Assembly (NCBI RefSeq): GCF_009725755.1
Contig: NZ_WNIJ01000003.1
Coordinates: forward strand, 1-64,000
Length of the DNA: 64,000 nt
DNA from: Bombella sp. ESL0385
GTDB taxonomy: Bacteria > Pseudomonadota > Alphaproteobacteria > Acetobacterales > Acetobacteraceae
Direction of reading: 5' to 3'
The stretch's first letter is position 1. The number at the start of each line of letters is the position of its first letter. Positions 15,769-24,995 of this stretch are shown in pieces. A program made the translations under genes and the position numbers. The notes beneath the pieces are model-generated. The model was not told where the DNA came from. It did no database searches and was given only the letters and a program-made list of their open reading frames with translations.

Positions 15769-15854
15769 ACAAGCAGGAACTAACCTCCCTAAGAGGGCGC
15801 ATCATTCCTGTGATGAAAGAACGGGTAAGGATTGCTCTTTCTTTCGCCAGCTAG
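15765..15854 (+). CDS. putative 29-codon leader ORF upstream of rpoH
   Basis: ATG at 15765 gives a 29-residue, basic, mildly amphipathic peptide (MNKQELTSLRGRIIPVMKER...) ending TAG at 15852-15854, 20 nt before the rpoH ATG. GGGGTGGAG lies just upstream, and the start overlaps the stop of the preceding mini-ORF. Translation of this pair could control access to the rpoH ribosome binding site. This is inference. Confidence 0.4.
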   Translation: MNKQELTSLRGRIIPVMKERVRIALSFAS

Positions 15855-15874
15855 GTGCAAGGAGTCGAATATAT

Positions 15875-16780
15875 ATGAAGTCTCCCACTACTCTCCCTGC
15901 CATTGGGCCGGAGACCAATTTATCCCGCTATCTTCAGGAAATCCGCCGTTTTCCTCTCCTCACATCCGAGCAAGAGTTAGATTTAGCCCGCCGCTGGCGA
16001 GATAAGCATGATAGCAGTGCTGCTCATGAGCTTGTGACCTCTCATCTGCGCCTTGTTGCAAAAATTGCCATGAGCTATCGCGGTTATGGTCTGCCCGTAA
16101 GTGAGCTTATCAGCGAGGGCAATATCGGTATGATGCAGGCTGTCCGCCGTTTTGACCCAGAGCGCGGCTTCCGCTTAGCCACTTACGCTATGTGGTGGAT
16201 TCGCGCGGCTATTCAGGAATATATCCTCCATAGCTGGTCCTTAGTGAAAATGGGGACCACAGCGGCGCAGAAAAAACTCTTCTTCAATCTCCGCCGCCTT
16301 AAAGGCCAGATGCAAGCTTATGAGGAAGGCGACCTTCAACCAGAGCAGATTGACCATATTGCTAAGACGCTCGGTGTACCAGAGCAAGATGTCATCTCCA
16401 TGAATCGCCGCCTCACCGCGCCGGATCATAGCCTTAATGCCCCACTGCGCATTGATGGCGAGCAAGAATGGCAAGACTGGCTTGTGGACCAAAATGAGAG
16501 CCAAGAAGATACGCTAGCTGAAAATGAGGATATGAATGGCCGTAAGGCCCTCCTCGCTGAAGCGATGCAAACCCTTAATGAGCGTGAGCGTCACATCCTC
16601 ACCGAACGCCGCTTGAAGGAAGACCCTTCCACTTTGGAGGAACTATCCCACCATTACGGCGTCTCACGCGAGCGTATTCGTCAAATTGAAGCTCGTGCGA
16701 TGGAGAAATTACAAAAGGCTATGGCTTCTGCCGTAAAAGCCCGCCGTAAGGAGCAAGGCTTCACGGAGGATGACGCTTAA
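15875..16780 (+). CDS. rpoH: heat-shock sigma factor RpoH (sigma-32)
   Basis: 301 residues. Region 2 (LVTSHLRLVAKIAMSYRGYG, ELISEGNIGMMQAVRRFDPE, ATYAMWWIRAAIQEYIL), the RpoH box QKKLFFNLRRLK that separates sigma-32 from other group-2 sigmas, and region 4 (LNERERHILTERRL, YGVSRERIRQIEARAMEKL) are all visible. It directs transcription of chaperone and protease genes. A GCAAGGAGT site precedes the ATG. The 228-nt leader carries two mini-ORFs, and a terminator follows. Confidence 0.96.
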   Translation: MKSPTTLPAIGPETNLSRYLQEIRRFPLLTSEQELDLARRWRDKHDSSAAHELVTSHLRLVAKIAMSYRGYGLPVSELISEGNIGMMQAVRRFDPERGFRLATYAMWWIRAAIQEYILHSWSLVKMGTTAAQKKLFFNLRRLKGQMQAYEEGDLQPEQIDHIAKTLGVPEQDVISMNRRLTAPDHSLNAPLRIDGEQEWQDWLVDQNESQEDTLAENEDMNGRKALLAEAMQTLNERERHILTERRLKEDPSTLEELSHHYGVSRERIRQIEARAMEKLQKAMASAVKARRKEQGFTEDDA

Positions 16781-16824
16781 AACGTCTCCTCTCCCCCTCT
16801 GGCCCTTTTTCATCCTTGCAAGAC

Positions 16825-16854
16825 TGCGGTTCGTTTTAACGAGCCGCATTTTTA
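16825..16854 (+). terminator. rpoH terminator
   Basis: TGCGGTTCGTT pairs with AACGAGCCGCA (one G-T pair) and is followed by TTTTTAT on the plus strand, 45 nt after the rpoH stop. Confidence 0.8.
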
Positions 16855-16868
16855 TAAATAGCATCATC

Positions 16869-16906
16869 AAAAAAGGCGGTGCCCCATAAGGACAACCGCC
16901 TTTTTT
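16869..16906 (-). terminator. pgk terminator (bidirectional form)
   Basis: AAAAAAGGCGGT ... ACCGCCTTTTTT: a 12-bp stem with A and T runs on both sides, 24 nt past the pgk stop on the minus strand. It can work in both directions. Confidence 0.75.
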
Positions 16907-16930
16907 AGAACCTCAGTTTAACCCGATGTC

Positions 16931-18124
16931 TTATTTAGCGCGTAGCACCTCAACACCCGGAAGGGTCTTACCCTCCAGCCATTCGAGGAAGGCACCGCCC
17001 GCTGTGGAGACGTAGCTCATACGGTCTGCCACACCTGCATGACGCAGAGCAGAAACCGTATCACCACCGCCTGCCACTGTAAGCAGCTTGCCTGCTTCAG
17101 TCAGCTTCGCTGCGGCCTGAGCCACTTCCACCGTTGCTTTATCAAACGGGGCAATCTCAAAGGCACCAAGCGGACCATTCCAGACCAGAGTCTTAAGGTC
17201 AGCTAAATGCTTGGAGATAAGCTCGGCTGTTTTTGGCCCGGCATCGAGGATCATGGCGTCATCAGGCACCTTATCCACCGGCACAACCTCAGAAGGCGCA
17301 CCCGCTTTGAACTCACGCGCGACAACGGCATCTACTGGCAGAACCAGCTTGCAGCCCTTCTCTTTAGCATGAGCGGCAATCTTGCGGGCTGTCTCGTGCA
17401 TGTCGGCCTCTTGGAGGGACTTGCCAACCTTCACACCCTCAGCAGCGAGGAAGGTATTAGCCATAGCCCCACCGATGAACAGCACATCCACTTTATCCAA
17501 CACGTTGCCGATGAGGTCCAGCTTCGTGGAGATTTTGGAGCCACCAATAACGGCCCCAACAGGGCGTTTTGGATTCTCCAAAGCTGCAGAAAGAGCCGTC
17601 AACTCAGCTTCCATCAAGCGGCCTGCATAAGCAGGCAGAAGATGGGCTACACCCTCTGTCGAGGCATGAGCGCGGTGAGCTGCAGAGAACGCATCATCTA
17701 CATAAATATCCCCATTAGCAGCCAATGCTTTGGAGAATGCAGGATCGTTCTTCTCTTCCTCAGCGTGGAAGCGTGTGTTCTCCAACAGGAGGACATCGCC
17801 ATCCTTTAGGGCATCAACCGCCTTTTTAGCTTCTGGCCCAACGCAGTCGGACGCAAAAGCAACCGGGCGACCTAGCAGCTCACCCAGACGCTTACCCACC
17901 GGTGCCAGCGACATCTCAGGCACGACCTTCCCTTTAGGACGGTCGAAGTGGCTGAGAAGGATGACCTTGGCCCCCTTCTCAATCAGCTCGCGGATGGTCG
18001 GCAGCACACGCTCAATACGCGTTGTATCGGTGATGGCACCTTCATGCATGGGGACATTCAGGTCAGCGCGGAGAAGTACGCGTTTACCGCGTACCTCCGC
18101 TTTATCTAGCGTGCGAAAAGCCAT
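16931..18124 (-). CDS. pgk: phosphoglycerate kinase
   Basis: 397 residues, the usual bacterial length. It carries [68 protein letters not shown] and the nucleotide-site [11 protein letters not shown]. It transfers phosphate from 1,3-bisphosphoglycerate to ADP. The ATG at 18124 lies two bases after the gap stop, so the two are co-transcribed and translationally coupled; longer N-terminal readings only run back through gap. Confidence 0.96.
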   Translation of the reverse strand: MAFRTLDKAEVRGKRVLLRADLNVPMHEGAITDTTRIERVLPTIRELIEKGAKVILLSHFDRPKGKVVPEMSLAPVGKRLGELLGRPVAFASDCVGPEAKKAVDALKDGDVLLLENTRFHAEEEKNDPAFSKALAANGDIYVDDAFSAAHRAHASTEGVAHLLPAYAGRLMEAELTALSAALENPKRPVGAVIGGSKISTKLDLIGNVLDKVDVLFIGGAMANTFLAAEGVKVGKSLQEADMHETARKIAAHAKEKGCKLVLPVDAVVAREFKAGAPSEVVPVDKVPDDAMILDAGPKTAELISKHLADLKTLVWNGPLGAFEIAPFDKATVEVAQAAAKLTEAGKLLTVAGGGDTVSALRHAGVADRMSYVSTAGGAFLEWLEGKTLPGVEVLRAK

Positions 18125-18126
18125 GA

Positions 18127-19149
18127 TCAGAGTTTCCCAAAGAGAGACGCTGTGTCGGACATACGGTTGGAGAAGCCCCACTCATTGTCATACCATGCGC
18201 AGATGCGGACCAGCTCACCGCCATCAACCAACGCTGTCTGCGTTGCATCGAAGGTGGAGGAGAAGGCAACATGGTTGAAGTCGTGGCTCACCAGCGGCTC
18301 TGTATTGTAGCCAAGGATGCCTTTCAGCCGGCCCTCAGAAGCCTCACGCACGGCCTCGTTCACTTCCTCGATGGAAGATGGCTTACGCTTCGGCACGAAG
18401 TCCAAAGAGACGAGGGAGACGTTCGGCGTTGGGACGCGAATCGCTGTACCATCCAGCTTGCCCTTCAGATGTGGCAGAACCAGCGCAACAGCGCGGGCAG
18501 CCCCTGTGGAGGTCGGGATGATGTTTACAGCTGCAGCGCGCGCACGGCGTGGGTCTTTATGCAGTGTGTCGATTGTGCGCTGGTCACCCGTGTAGGAGTG
18601 AACTGTCACCATGTAACCACGCTCGATGCCGAACTTGTCATCCAGCACAGCAGCGACTGGGGAGAGACAGTTGGTTGTGCAGGACCCGTTGGAAACGATC
18701 TGCATACCCGGCTTCAGAGCCTCGTTATTCACACCATAAACGATGGTGGCATCTGCATCCTTACCCGGAGCGGAAATCAGCACATGCTTTGCACCAGCTT
18801 TCAGCAGGGCAGAAGCTTTATCGCGTGCTGTAAAGAGGCCTGTGCACTCCATCGCCACATCAACACCCTGAAGCGGAATCTCTTCTGGGTTACGCTGAGA
18901 GGTCACCTTGATAGGCCCGATGGTCTTACCAGCATGGGTCTTGATGAGCAGGTCACCATTGACGACCTCAACCTCAGCCGGCAGGCGGCCATGGATGGTG
19001 TCATATTTCAGGAGGTGAGCGTTGGCCTCCACAGAACCGAGATCGTTAATCAGTACAGGCTCCACATCTGTGCGCCCGCTCTCGATAATCCCACGAAGAA
19101 CCAGACGCCCGATGCGCCCGAACCCATTGATTGCAATTTTAACGGCCAT
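18127..19149 (-). CDS. gap: glyceraldehyde-3-phosphate dehydrogenase
   Basis: 340 residues. Rossmann motif [14 protein letters not shown], catalytic SNGSCTTNC (C157), and [13 protein letters not shown] are present. An Asp (LIND, residue ~36) at the end of the second strand points to NAD as cofactor. GGAGG lies nine bases before the ATG at 19149. It is first in the gap-pgk operon; a 144-nt gap upstream, shared with the divergent lipoprotein gene, should hold the promoter. Confidence 0.96.
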   Translation of the reverse strand: MAVKIAINGFGRIGRLVLRGIIESGRTDVEPVLINDLGSVEANAHLLKYDTIHGRLPAEVEVVNGDLLIKTHAGKTIGPIKVTSQRNPEEIPLQGVDVAMECTGLFTARDKASALLKAGAKHVLISAPGKDADATIVYGVNNEALKPGMQIVSNGSCTTNCLSPVAAVLDDKFGIERGYMVTVHSYTGDQRTIDTLHKDPRRARAAAVNIIPTSTGAARAVALVLPHLKGKLDGTAIRVPTPNVSLVSLDFVPKRKPSSIEEVNEAVREASEGRLKGILGYNTEPLVSHDFNHVAFSSTFDATQTALVDGGELVRICAWYDNEWGFSNRMSDTASLFGKL

Positions 19150-19293
19150 TGGTCGCTTCCTCCATAATTTGGTAGCTAAAGGACGTACCATCCATAGCAC
19201 CCTTGTGGCAGAGCAACAGAGGGAAAATGAAGTTTTTAAAGCAAGCCTGCTACCCTCTTGCGTCATGCCCCGCTTCCTGCGAGTAAGTCATCT

Positions 19294-19767
19294 ATGATGG
19301 TTTTCTATACCCACCGTTCCGCTTTATGGACCCGCACCGCTCTTTTTGCGCTGCTGGCAACCCCTCTTTGGGGCTGTAATCCGATTGATCAACGCACCTT
19401 CGACCCGCAGGCGGGTAGGCCCCCGCGCGTTGCGGCCCCTGCTTTGCCAGTCGCAGCTCCCGGTAAGCCTGCCTTCCTGCAAATTATTGAAGGTACACCA
19501 GAGGAAGAATACGGCCCAGCGGTAGAAAAAGCCGCAAAGCTCGCTCTCAGCCGGAAAAGCAACATCCTCTTTACCGTCCAAGGCATAGCACCTATGCAAA
19601 AAACACCGGAAGCTGAAAGAGAAACCTTACACACTCTCACGCAGAACTTGGTCTCCCCTGTCGCTAATCACATATTGGCTGCGGGTGCGCGTCCTATCCA
19701 ATTGGATATGCGTGTGAGTACCGATCCCACCGTCCATAGCAACATGGTGCGTATTTATGTCCGCTAG
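19294..19767 (+). CDS. hypothetical lipoprotein
   Basis: About 157 residues with a signal sequence (WTRTALFALLATPLWGC) ending in a lipobox-like LWGC, so Cys28 would be the lipidated residue. The mature part starts with a Pro/Ala-rich linker, then a small alpha/beta domain (YGPAVEKAAKLALSRKSNIL, LDMRVSTDPTVHSNMVRIYV) that is not recognised. The start could be either ATG at 19294 or 19297; only a weak GAG-type binding site is present. Its end overlaps the next gene by 11 nt, so the two products are probably made together. Confidence 0.7.
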   Translation: MMVFYTHRSALWTRTALFALLATPLWGCNPIDQRTFDPQAGRPPRVAAPALPVAAPGKPAFLQIIEGTPEEEYGPAVEKAAKLALSRKSNILFTVQGIAPMQKTPEAERETLHTLTQNLVSPVANHILAAGARPIQLDMRVSTDPTVHSNMVRIYVR

Positions 19768-21301
19768 GCGTCCCCGTCTTACCTGCGCTCTCCTCCTTAA
19801 AAAAGCTGACCATACCCTACCGGGATGGCTCGCATGGCATTTGGCCTTAGGAGTCGAACATATTGCCATTATTGATGCTGGAGCCTTTGATAATGCGCGT
19901 CAGATAAGCCAAGCTTACCAAGCAGACTGGCCTATCTCGTGGCATCCTGTGGAGTTGGATGAGACTCTCCCCGCCGAGAAACGCCGCTTAGAGCTTACAC
20001 GTCATGCCCTCGCTCATCTGCGCCACATCACACAAGAGCTAGACCAGCCTGATAGTGACGATGAGAGCGATATAGCTGAAAATTGGGTCGCGATTCTTGA
20101 TGCAGACGAGTATCTTAACCCAGAGCATGAGCTAGATTCTCTCCTCCAAAAAGTTCAAGAAGATACGGCGGCGATTGCCCTTCACTGGCGTATTTATGGG
20201 ACGGCGGGACAACTTCGTCCCCCGCCTGGTCATATTGTTGCCAATTATCCGTGGCATGCCCCAGAATCATTCCACGACCATCATTTTGTCCGTTTGCTCG
20301 CCCGACTCGATCATTTGGCTAAACCCGAAGCTCTGACGAATCCGCACCTGCTTGACCTCCCCTCCGAGGCCATCATCCGGGCTGATGGGCAGCCATACCG
20401 TCCTGATGACGCTGACTTACTTGTGGCCCCGTGGCAAGGCGGTTGTATCCAACATTATATCTGTGCCCAAGCGCATGATGAGGCCGAGCTTCCCCCCGCT
20501 ATGCGCGCTCATTATGACCGTAATGAGCAGATAACCACACCAGCGCATGACAAAATTGTGCATATGCGTCAGCTTGCTAACCAGATGCGAGAGAGTGCCC
20601 TCATCTCCGGGTTGGCACGCTTGCGTGAGCTTGCAGCACAACAATTAGACGAAAAACGGGCTGAATGGTTTTTGCAAGACCATGACCTCACTTTGGAAGA
20701 CCATGTCCGCCATGATGCCTTCCATTATGACCGCGTACGCCCCTCCTTAGAGGATATGCTTGCCCTCAACCCGCAAGTCGCCGCTCCTTATAATCCTGGT
20801 CGTACGATTCTCCTCCGCACATCTGAGGGGCAGTTACTGGAATGTGACCCACCAGAACAACACCGCCCCTTTGCAGGCTTCTGGCAGGAGAGCATCCCGC
20901 ATCTCCTTACGCTTTATACGCAAGATGAAACGCCCTTTACCCTTGGGGATGCGCCTTGTCCCTTCAGCATGACTAGTTTGCGTATCAGCTTCGACCCTAA
21001 AACGCGCAGCATCCATTTGCCGCACGAAACGGGCCATGCCAGCACCCCGTTGGAAATGATTCCCGCTGCCGTGCCACCCTCCATGCTCTTTACGCCGCTT
21101 CCCCCTATGGATGAAGAAGATGGCCTCAGCGTACGCGGGTTGCTCCTTTGGGTAGCAGGCCATGCCCATACCCAGCCGCAAGACCTACAACGCGCGCTAT
21201 TGCTGTTATCACCTGATTCCGCACAGCATTTACGCACATTAGCCCCCATGCTGGAGGAGTTCTTGCCCCGCTTTACTGCACGGCCTGCTTTTCTACCATA
21301 A
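19757..21301 (+). CDS. glycosyltransferase family 2-like protein (Glyco_tranf_2_4 type)
   Basis: 514 residues. The N-terminal half fits the group of GT-A proteins with LKKADHTLPGWLAWHLALGV, a metal-binding ENWVAILDADEYLNPE and IALHWRIYGTAGQ. The C-terminal ~200 residues (beta-rich, RTILLRTSEGQLLECDP onward) are not recognised. Acceptor and donor are unknown; it may act on cell-surface glycans. No signal peptide or membrane helix is seen. The start overlaps the lipoprotein gene by 11 nt, giving translational coupling. Confidence 0.7.
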   Translation: MSARRPRLTCALLLKKADHTLPGWLAWHLALGVEHIAIIDAGAFDNARQISQAYQADWPISWHPVELDETLPAEKRRLELTRHALAHLRHITQELDQPDSDDESDIAENWVAILDADEYLNPEHELDSLLQKVQEDTAAIALHWRIYGTAGQLRPPPGHIVANYPWHAPESFHDHHFVRLLARLDHLAKPEALTNPHLLDLPSEAIIRADGQPYRPDDADLLVAPWQGGCIQHYICAQAHDEAELPPAMRAHYDRNEQITTPAHDKIVHMRQLANQMRESALISGLARLRELAAQQLDEKRAEWFLQDHDLTLEDHVRHDAFHYDRVRPSLEDMLALNPQVAAPYNPGRTILLRTSEGQLLECDPPEQHRPFAGFWQESIPHLLTLYTQDETPFTLGDAPCPFSMTSLRISFDPKTRSIHLPHETGHASTPLEMIPAAVPPSMLFTPLPPMDEEDGLSVRGLLLWVAGHAHTQPQDLQRALLLLSPDSAQHLRTLAPMLEEFLPRFTARPAFLP

Positions 21302-21307
21302 ATGCGG

Positions 21308-22348
21308 CTAAAACAGCCCTAAAAACCAACGCCCCGCTACTATAAGGCTCACCCCCAAAACCACACCAAGGGTAAGGGCGAGCATAGAAAGGCGGGGCGG
21401 CCCTTCGGTAGGACGTTGGGTAAGAGCGGCAAGGCTTGTCCGCAATGCCTCTACTTCTTCTTGATGAGCACGTTCCTCATCCTGCCTCTGGCGATGTTCC
21501 ACACTCTGATACCGGATAAACTCTGCGGCCTCTAACGGCGTTGTGAAATACTGCTCCACTAAATGCGCTAAAAGGGTCCCTCCCTCCTGTTCATCGCCTC
21601 CGCCATCGCAAGCTAGAATACGATAAGCTGGGCAGCGCGATAGGGCCTTAATACATGCGGGCTGCTCCCATGCAGAAAGATGCCCCTTTGCCATAATCAA
21701 AAATATAATCTCATGCTCTATCTGCGATAAGTTCTGTAGAGCCTCCGGCCCTTCCGCTTCGGAGACGGCGCGTAACGTCACGTTGCGCTCCGACCATAAT
21801 CCCCCAAGAGCATGCACCATATGGGCCAGCCGCTCGCTACCCACACCAAGGCCAAGCAGTAGCATCCGGGCCCCCTCCTGCGTAGGAAAGGCACGCCGAC
21901 GTGGTGGGAGACTACGCATAAGCTCCATCACCATCTCACTCTGGCGATGAGCCTCCTCCAGCGCATCACGCGTAAGGGAAAGAACATCCATTCGTAATGT
22001 GAGCTGCCCTTGTTGCGCGTGGGCGCGCAACACCCCTATGACCTGTACCGTCTCGCCCGTGCGCAAGCCTTCTTCCGCTACCAAAGCAGGGGGAATCTCC
22101 AACAAAAGAGCCGCCCCTGTATGGGCATCTAGCAACGGGGTTGCCTCCCGCCGCCGCCAACGCTCAACGGGGATCTCACCTATCACGCCCTTTACACGTA
22201 TCGGTGTACGCCACTCCTCAAACCGGCTGCATATATCCGCGCATCGCCGCTGAAAGAGCGTTAAAACCTGCTCCGGCGCAAAAAGGGGATACGCTGCCTC
22301 CCCCTCTCGCCTTGGGGGAGAAGGAATACGCCGTGAAAATACCTCCAT
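21308..22348 (-). CDS. membrane-anchored XseA-like (exonuclease VII large subunit-like) protein
   Basis: 346 residues. Residues ~40-130 resemble the N-terminal OB-fold of XseA (RFEEWRTPIRVKGVIGEIPV ... GLRTGETVQVIGVLRAHAQ); ~150-280 follow the XseA nuclease core in outline, ending in a TTPLEAAEFI stretch like the APTPTAAAE of XseA. Where XseA has GRGGGS-DL and GHETD, this protein has MAKGHLSAWEQP and CDGGGDEQEG, so the known catalytic motifs are missing. The long C-terminal helical region is replaced by a short coiled coil and a final membrane segment (LALTLGVVLGVSLIVAGRWF). GGAGGAGGGG supports the ATG. The remote similarity is by eye and needs profile comparison. Confidence 0.5.
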   Translation of the reverse strand: MEVFSRRIPSPPRREGEAAYPLFAPEQVLTLFQRRCADICSRFEEWRTPIRVKGVIGEIPVERWRRREATPLLDAHTGAALLLEIPPALVAEEGLRTGETVQVIGVLRAHAQQGQLTLRMDVLSLTRDALEEAHRQSEMVMELMRSLPPRRRAFPTQEGARMLLLGLGVGSERLAHMVHALGGLWSERNVTLRAVSEAEGPEALQNLSQIEHEIIFLIMAKGHLSAWEQPACIKALSRCPAYRILACDGGGDEQEGGTLLAHLVEQYFTTPLEAAEFIRYQSVEHRQRQDEERAHQEEVEALRTSLAALTQRPTEGPPRLSMLALTLGVVLGVSLIVAGRWFLGLF

Positions 22349-22372
22349 GACTTACCCCTCCTCCAACAATAA

Positions 22373-22394
22373 AGGCCCCAGAAAAGGGGCCTTG
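22373..22394 (-). terminator. terminator of the ArsC/Spx-family gene
   Basis: AAGGCCCC-AGAAAA-GGGGCCTT, a perfect 8-bp stem with T/A-rich flanks, lies 38 nt past the stop of the reductase gene on the minus strand and before the start of the XseA-like gene. Confidence 0.6.
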
Positions 22395-22431
22395 TAGCAT
22401 CCTAAAAAACAAAGAGCGAGACCACATTGCT

Positions 22432-22785
22432 TTAAGCGAAAAAGGCCTCATAAAGTTCTGGCTTAAACCCCACCATCATCTGCTCACCCTTCACCGTAAC
22501 AGGGCGGCGAATCAAAGTCGGATGAGCCAGCATGAGAGCCACAGCTTTCGCTTCATCCAACCCTTCTTTCTCCGCCTCATCCAAACGACGGAAGGTCAGG
22601 CTAGAGCGATTCAACAGCTTCTCCCACCCCACTGTAGCGCACCATGCCTCTAGCAAAGCCGAGGTCACACCATCCTTACGGACATCATGGTAGTGGAAGG
22701 GTATCTCTGCCTCCTCCAGCCATTTCATAGCCTTCTTAACGGTGGAGCAGGTCTTAATCCCGTAAAGGGTAATCACATCAGCCAT
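22432..22785 (-). CDS. ArsC/Spx-family reductase (YffB-like)
   Basis: 117-residue thioredoxin-fold protein: YGIKTCSTVKKAMKWLEE with a single active-site Cys (C13), FHYHDVRKDGV, NRSSLTFRRLDEAEKE and LIRRPVTV (cis-Pro loop). The length and these motifs match the YffB/ArsC-related group, whose members are glutathione-dependent reductases of unclear substrate, rather than true arsenate reductases. No ars genes are nearby. Confidence 0.88.
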   Translation of the reverse strand: MADVITLYGIKTCSTVKKAMKWLEEAEIPFHYHDVRKDGVTSALLEAWCATVGWEKLLNRSSLTFRRLDEAEKEGLDEAKAVALMLAHPTLIRRPVTVKGEQMMVGFKPELYEAFFA

Positions 22786-22836
22786 GAAGGCGGCTTTCTT
22801 GCAAAAGAACTCTAAAAGGGGGAGATGGTCTCATCA

Positions 22837-22911
<75 letters not shown>

Positions 22912-22969
22912 CTTGCGAAAACCTATGGCGGGTTACCTAGCCTGTTCGCCCTCTCCGTGCAACCCTTAA

Positions 22970-23383
22970 TTAGTCATCACGATAAATCTTTTCGTGCCGC
23001 TCATGCCGTTCTTGTGCTTCTAGCGACAATATGGCAATAGGCCGTGCCTCCAGACGTTGCAGACCGATAGGCTCGCCTGTCTCCTCACAATAACCGTAAG
23101 ACCCATCCTCAATCCGTGCCAACGCCATATCAATCTTGATGATTAACTTACGCGCACGGTCACGCGTTCTTAGCTCAAAAGCACGGTCCGTCTCCACTGT
23201 TGCGCGGTCTGTTAGATCAGCCTCGTGGATGCCCCCTTCGGAAAGACTCGCTAACGTCTCCCCCGCCTCTTTGAGAAGGTCCATCCGCCAATGCAGCAAT
23301 TTTTGCTTAAAATACGCTAATTGCCGTTCATTCATAAACTCTTCATCCTCAGAAGGACGATAGTCGGGTGAAAGCGTAATCAT
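22970..23383 (-). CDS. dksA: RNA polymerase-binding transcription factor DksA
   Basis: 137 residues. A long coiled coil (FKQKLLHWRMDLLKEAGETL ... DRARKLIIKIDMALARIEDG) is followed by YGYCEETGEPIGLQRLEARP, the alphaproteobacterial version in which only one zinc-finger Cys is kept. DksA enters the RNA polymerase secondary channel and works with ppGpp. The ATG at 23383 has GAGGAGA upstream; the longer reading from 23437 is not supported. Confidence 0.95.
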   Translation of the reverse strand: MITLSPDYRPSEDEEFMNERQLAYFKQKLLHWRMDLLKEAGETLASLSEGGIHEADLTDRATVETDRAFELRTRDRARKLIIKIDMALARIEDGSYGYCEETGEPIGLQRLEARPIAILSLEAQERHERHEKIYRDD

Positions 23384-23631
23384 GTGCAACGTCTCCTCAC
23401 AACACGCTACCTTTCCCACAGAGCTGCTACAGCGCACTAGCAGAAAGGATGTTGCCTCGGTTTATATCGCTCTCAAAAAAGCACGCAAGGTAGATTAGGA
23501 GGTTTTTTAGGAAATCTTCATTATTTTAATAATAGTTTAATAATTGATGCCCATAGCCACTTAAATAAAAACACCCTTTATGAAAGAACGCATATTCTCT
23601 ACAAAGGCAGCAAGTTCACCCTGATAACGCA

Positions 23632-24924
23632 TTAATTTTGTGCCAACGCGCGGCGGCTAACACGCACCCTCACAACACGGCGGCGTTCTGTCTCTAACAC
23701 TTCAAACAACCAGCCAGAGAACACCACCTTATCCCCCTGCGCAGGGACACGGCGTAATAGAGCCATCAAAGCCCCGCCTAATGTATGATACCGCCCATCC
23801 TCAACCATTGGGGGTAGGTCCAGCCGTGTGCATACATCATCAATCGGCATGAAACCATCAAGGATATATTCCTCTTTCCCATCCACCTCATGCCGTTTTT
23901 GAGAGGACGCATCTAAGGCCTCATCCCCAATAATCGCCTCAAAAACATCAGAGGGTGTAACGATGCCTTCAAAAGAGCCATATTCATCAAAGACAAAGAC
24001 TATACCGAGGGAAATCCCCTTCAAACGCTCAATCATCCCTTGAGCTGTAAGGCTATCTGGAATAGCGGGCGGGGTGCGCAATACAGCATCAATCGAAAGG
24101 GGCAAACCTAACAACAGTCGGTCCATCACATCCTTAGCCAGCATCACACCGACTGGATGGTCCACATTGTCCTCACAAACAACAATCCGCCCGTAAGAAG
24201 ACTGCCGCAACTTACTAACCAGCGTCTCCTCATCCGCATTACGGTCTATCCAAAACAGCTCATTGCGTGGCGTCATAATCGCACGAACGGGACGATCCGC
24301 TAAGCGAAGCAGACGCTCGATAATCTCACGCTCCTCCGTTTCCAAAATCCCCGCTTGCATTCCCTCTTGCAGGACGGCTTTAAGCTCCTCCTCCGTTACA
24401 GTGGCACGCGGGAGAGAGCCTATCCCCACAAGTTGCAGCACACAATTAGAGGTCTTACTGAGCAACCACACAACCGGGCGCGTACACCAAGATAAGGCCA
24501 AAAGCGGCGCAGAGAGATGAATGGCTATAGCCTCTGGTCGCTGCAATGCGATTTGTTTGGGCACAAGCTCCCCAAAGACCAGCATGGCAAACGTGATACA
24601 CGCCACCACAATAATGATGGATAGCTCACCAGCAAATGGTTGAAAAATAGCCCAATGCTCAATGTAATGCTGAAGTGATTCCTCAATCTGGCTGCCCCCA
24701 AATGCCCCCTCCAAGATAGAGACAAGGGTCATACCTATCTGCACAGTCGGCAAAAAGTTTTGAGGATTTTCCGCCAGCTTTAATGCACGCTCTGCCCCAG
24801 CAACTTTTGTTTGTGCAAGATGGGACAACCGGGCGCGTTTGGCAGAGATAAGAGCTAGCTCACCCGTGGCGAAAACACCATTAAGGACGATGAGCAGAAT
24901 AATTATAAGGATAGGAATCATCAT
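23632..24924 (-). CDS. CNNM-domain hemolysin-family protein with CBS pair (CorC/TlyC type)
   Basis: About 430 residues. The N-terminal DUF21/CNNM domain has four hydrophobic segments (IPILIIILLIVLNGVFATGE first; SIIIVVACITFAMLVFGELV with the conserved GELVPKQIAL). Next come a CBS pair (MTPRNELFWIDRN, RIVVCEDNVDHPVGVMLAKD, FVFDEYGSFEGIVTPSDVFE) and a CorC_HlyC domain (EEYILDGFMPIDDVCTRLDL). Family members affect Mg2+/Co2+ efflux or resistance; haemolysin is a historical name. The start at 24924 is chosen because AGGA precedes it. Confidence 0.9.
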   Translation of the reverse strand: MMIPILIIILLIVLNGVFATGELALISAKRARLSHLAQTKVAGAERALKLAENPQNFLPTVQIGMTLVSILEGAFGGSQIEESLQHYIEHWAIFQPFAGELSIIIVVACITFAMLVFGELVPKQIALQRPEAIAIHLSAPLLALSWCTRPVVWLLSKTSNCVLQLVGIGSLPRATVTEEELKAVLQEGMQAGILETEEREIIERLLRLADRPVRAIMTPRNELFWIDRNADEETLVSKLRQSSYGRIVVCEDNVDHPVGVMLAKDVMDRLLLGLPLSIDAVLRTPPAIPDSLTAQGMIERLKGISLGIVFVFDEYGSFEGIVTPSDVFEAIIGDEALDASSQKRHEVDGKEEYILDGFMPIDDVCTRLDLPPMVEDGRYHTLGGALMALLRRVPAQGDKVVFSGWLFEVLETERRRVVRVRVSRRALAQN

Positions 24925-24995
24925 AAAACTATCCTGCCCTGATAAGCCCGCCATCACAAGGTAATGACGAGAAAATCAGAGCAGGAAATATGGCC

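Noticed and set aside
18271-19167. Long plus-strand open frame opposite gap
   Set aside because: It is antisense to a clear GAPDH gene; long antisense frames are expected from the codon bias of conserved GC-rich genes.
22432-22785. Arsenate resistance gene
   Set aside because: The sequence belongs to the YffB/Spx-like branch and no arsB, arsH or arsenic-type ArsR is linked; naming it arsC would overstate the evidence.
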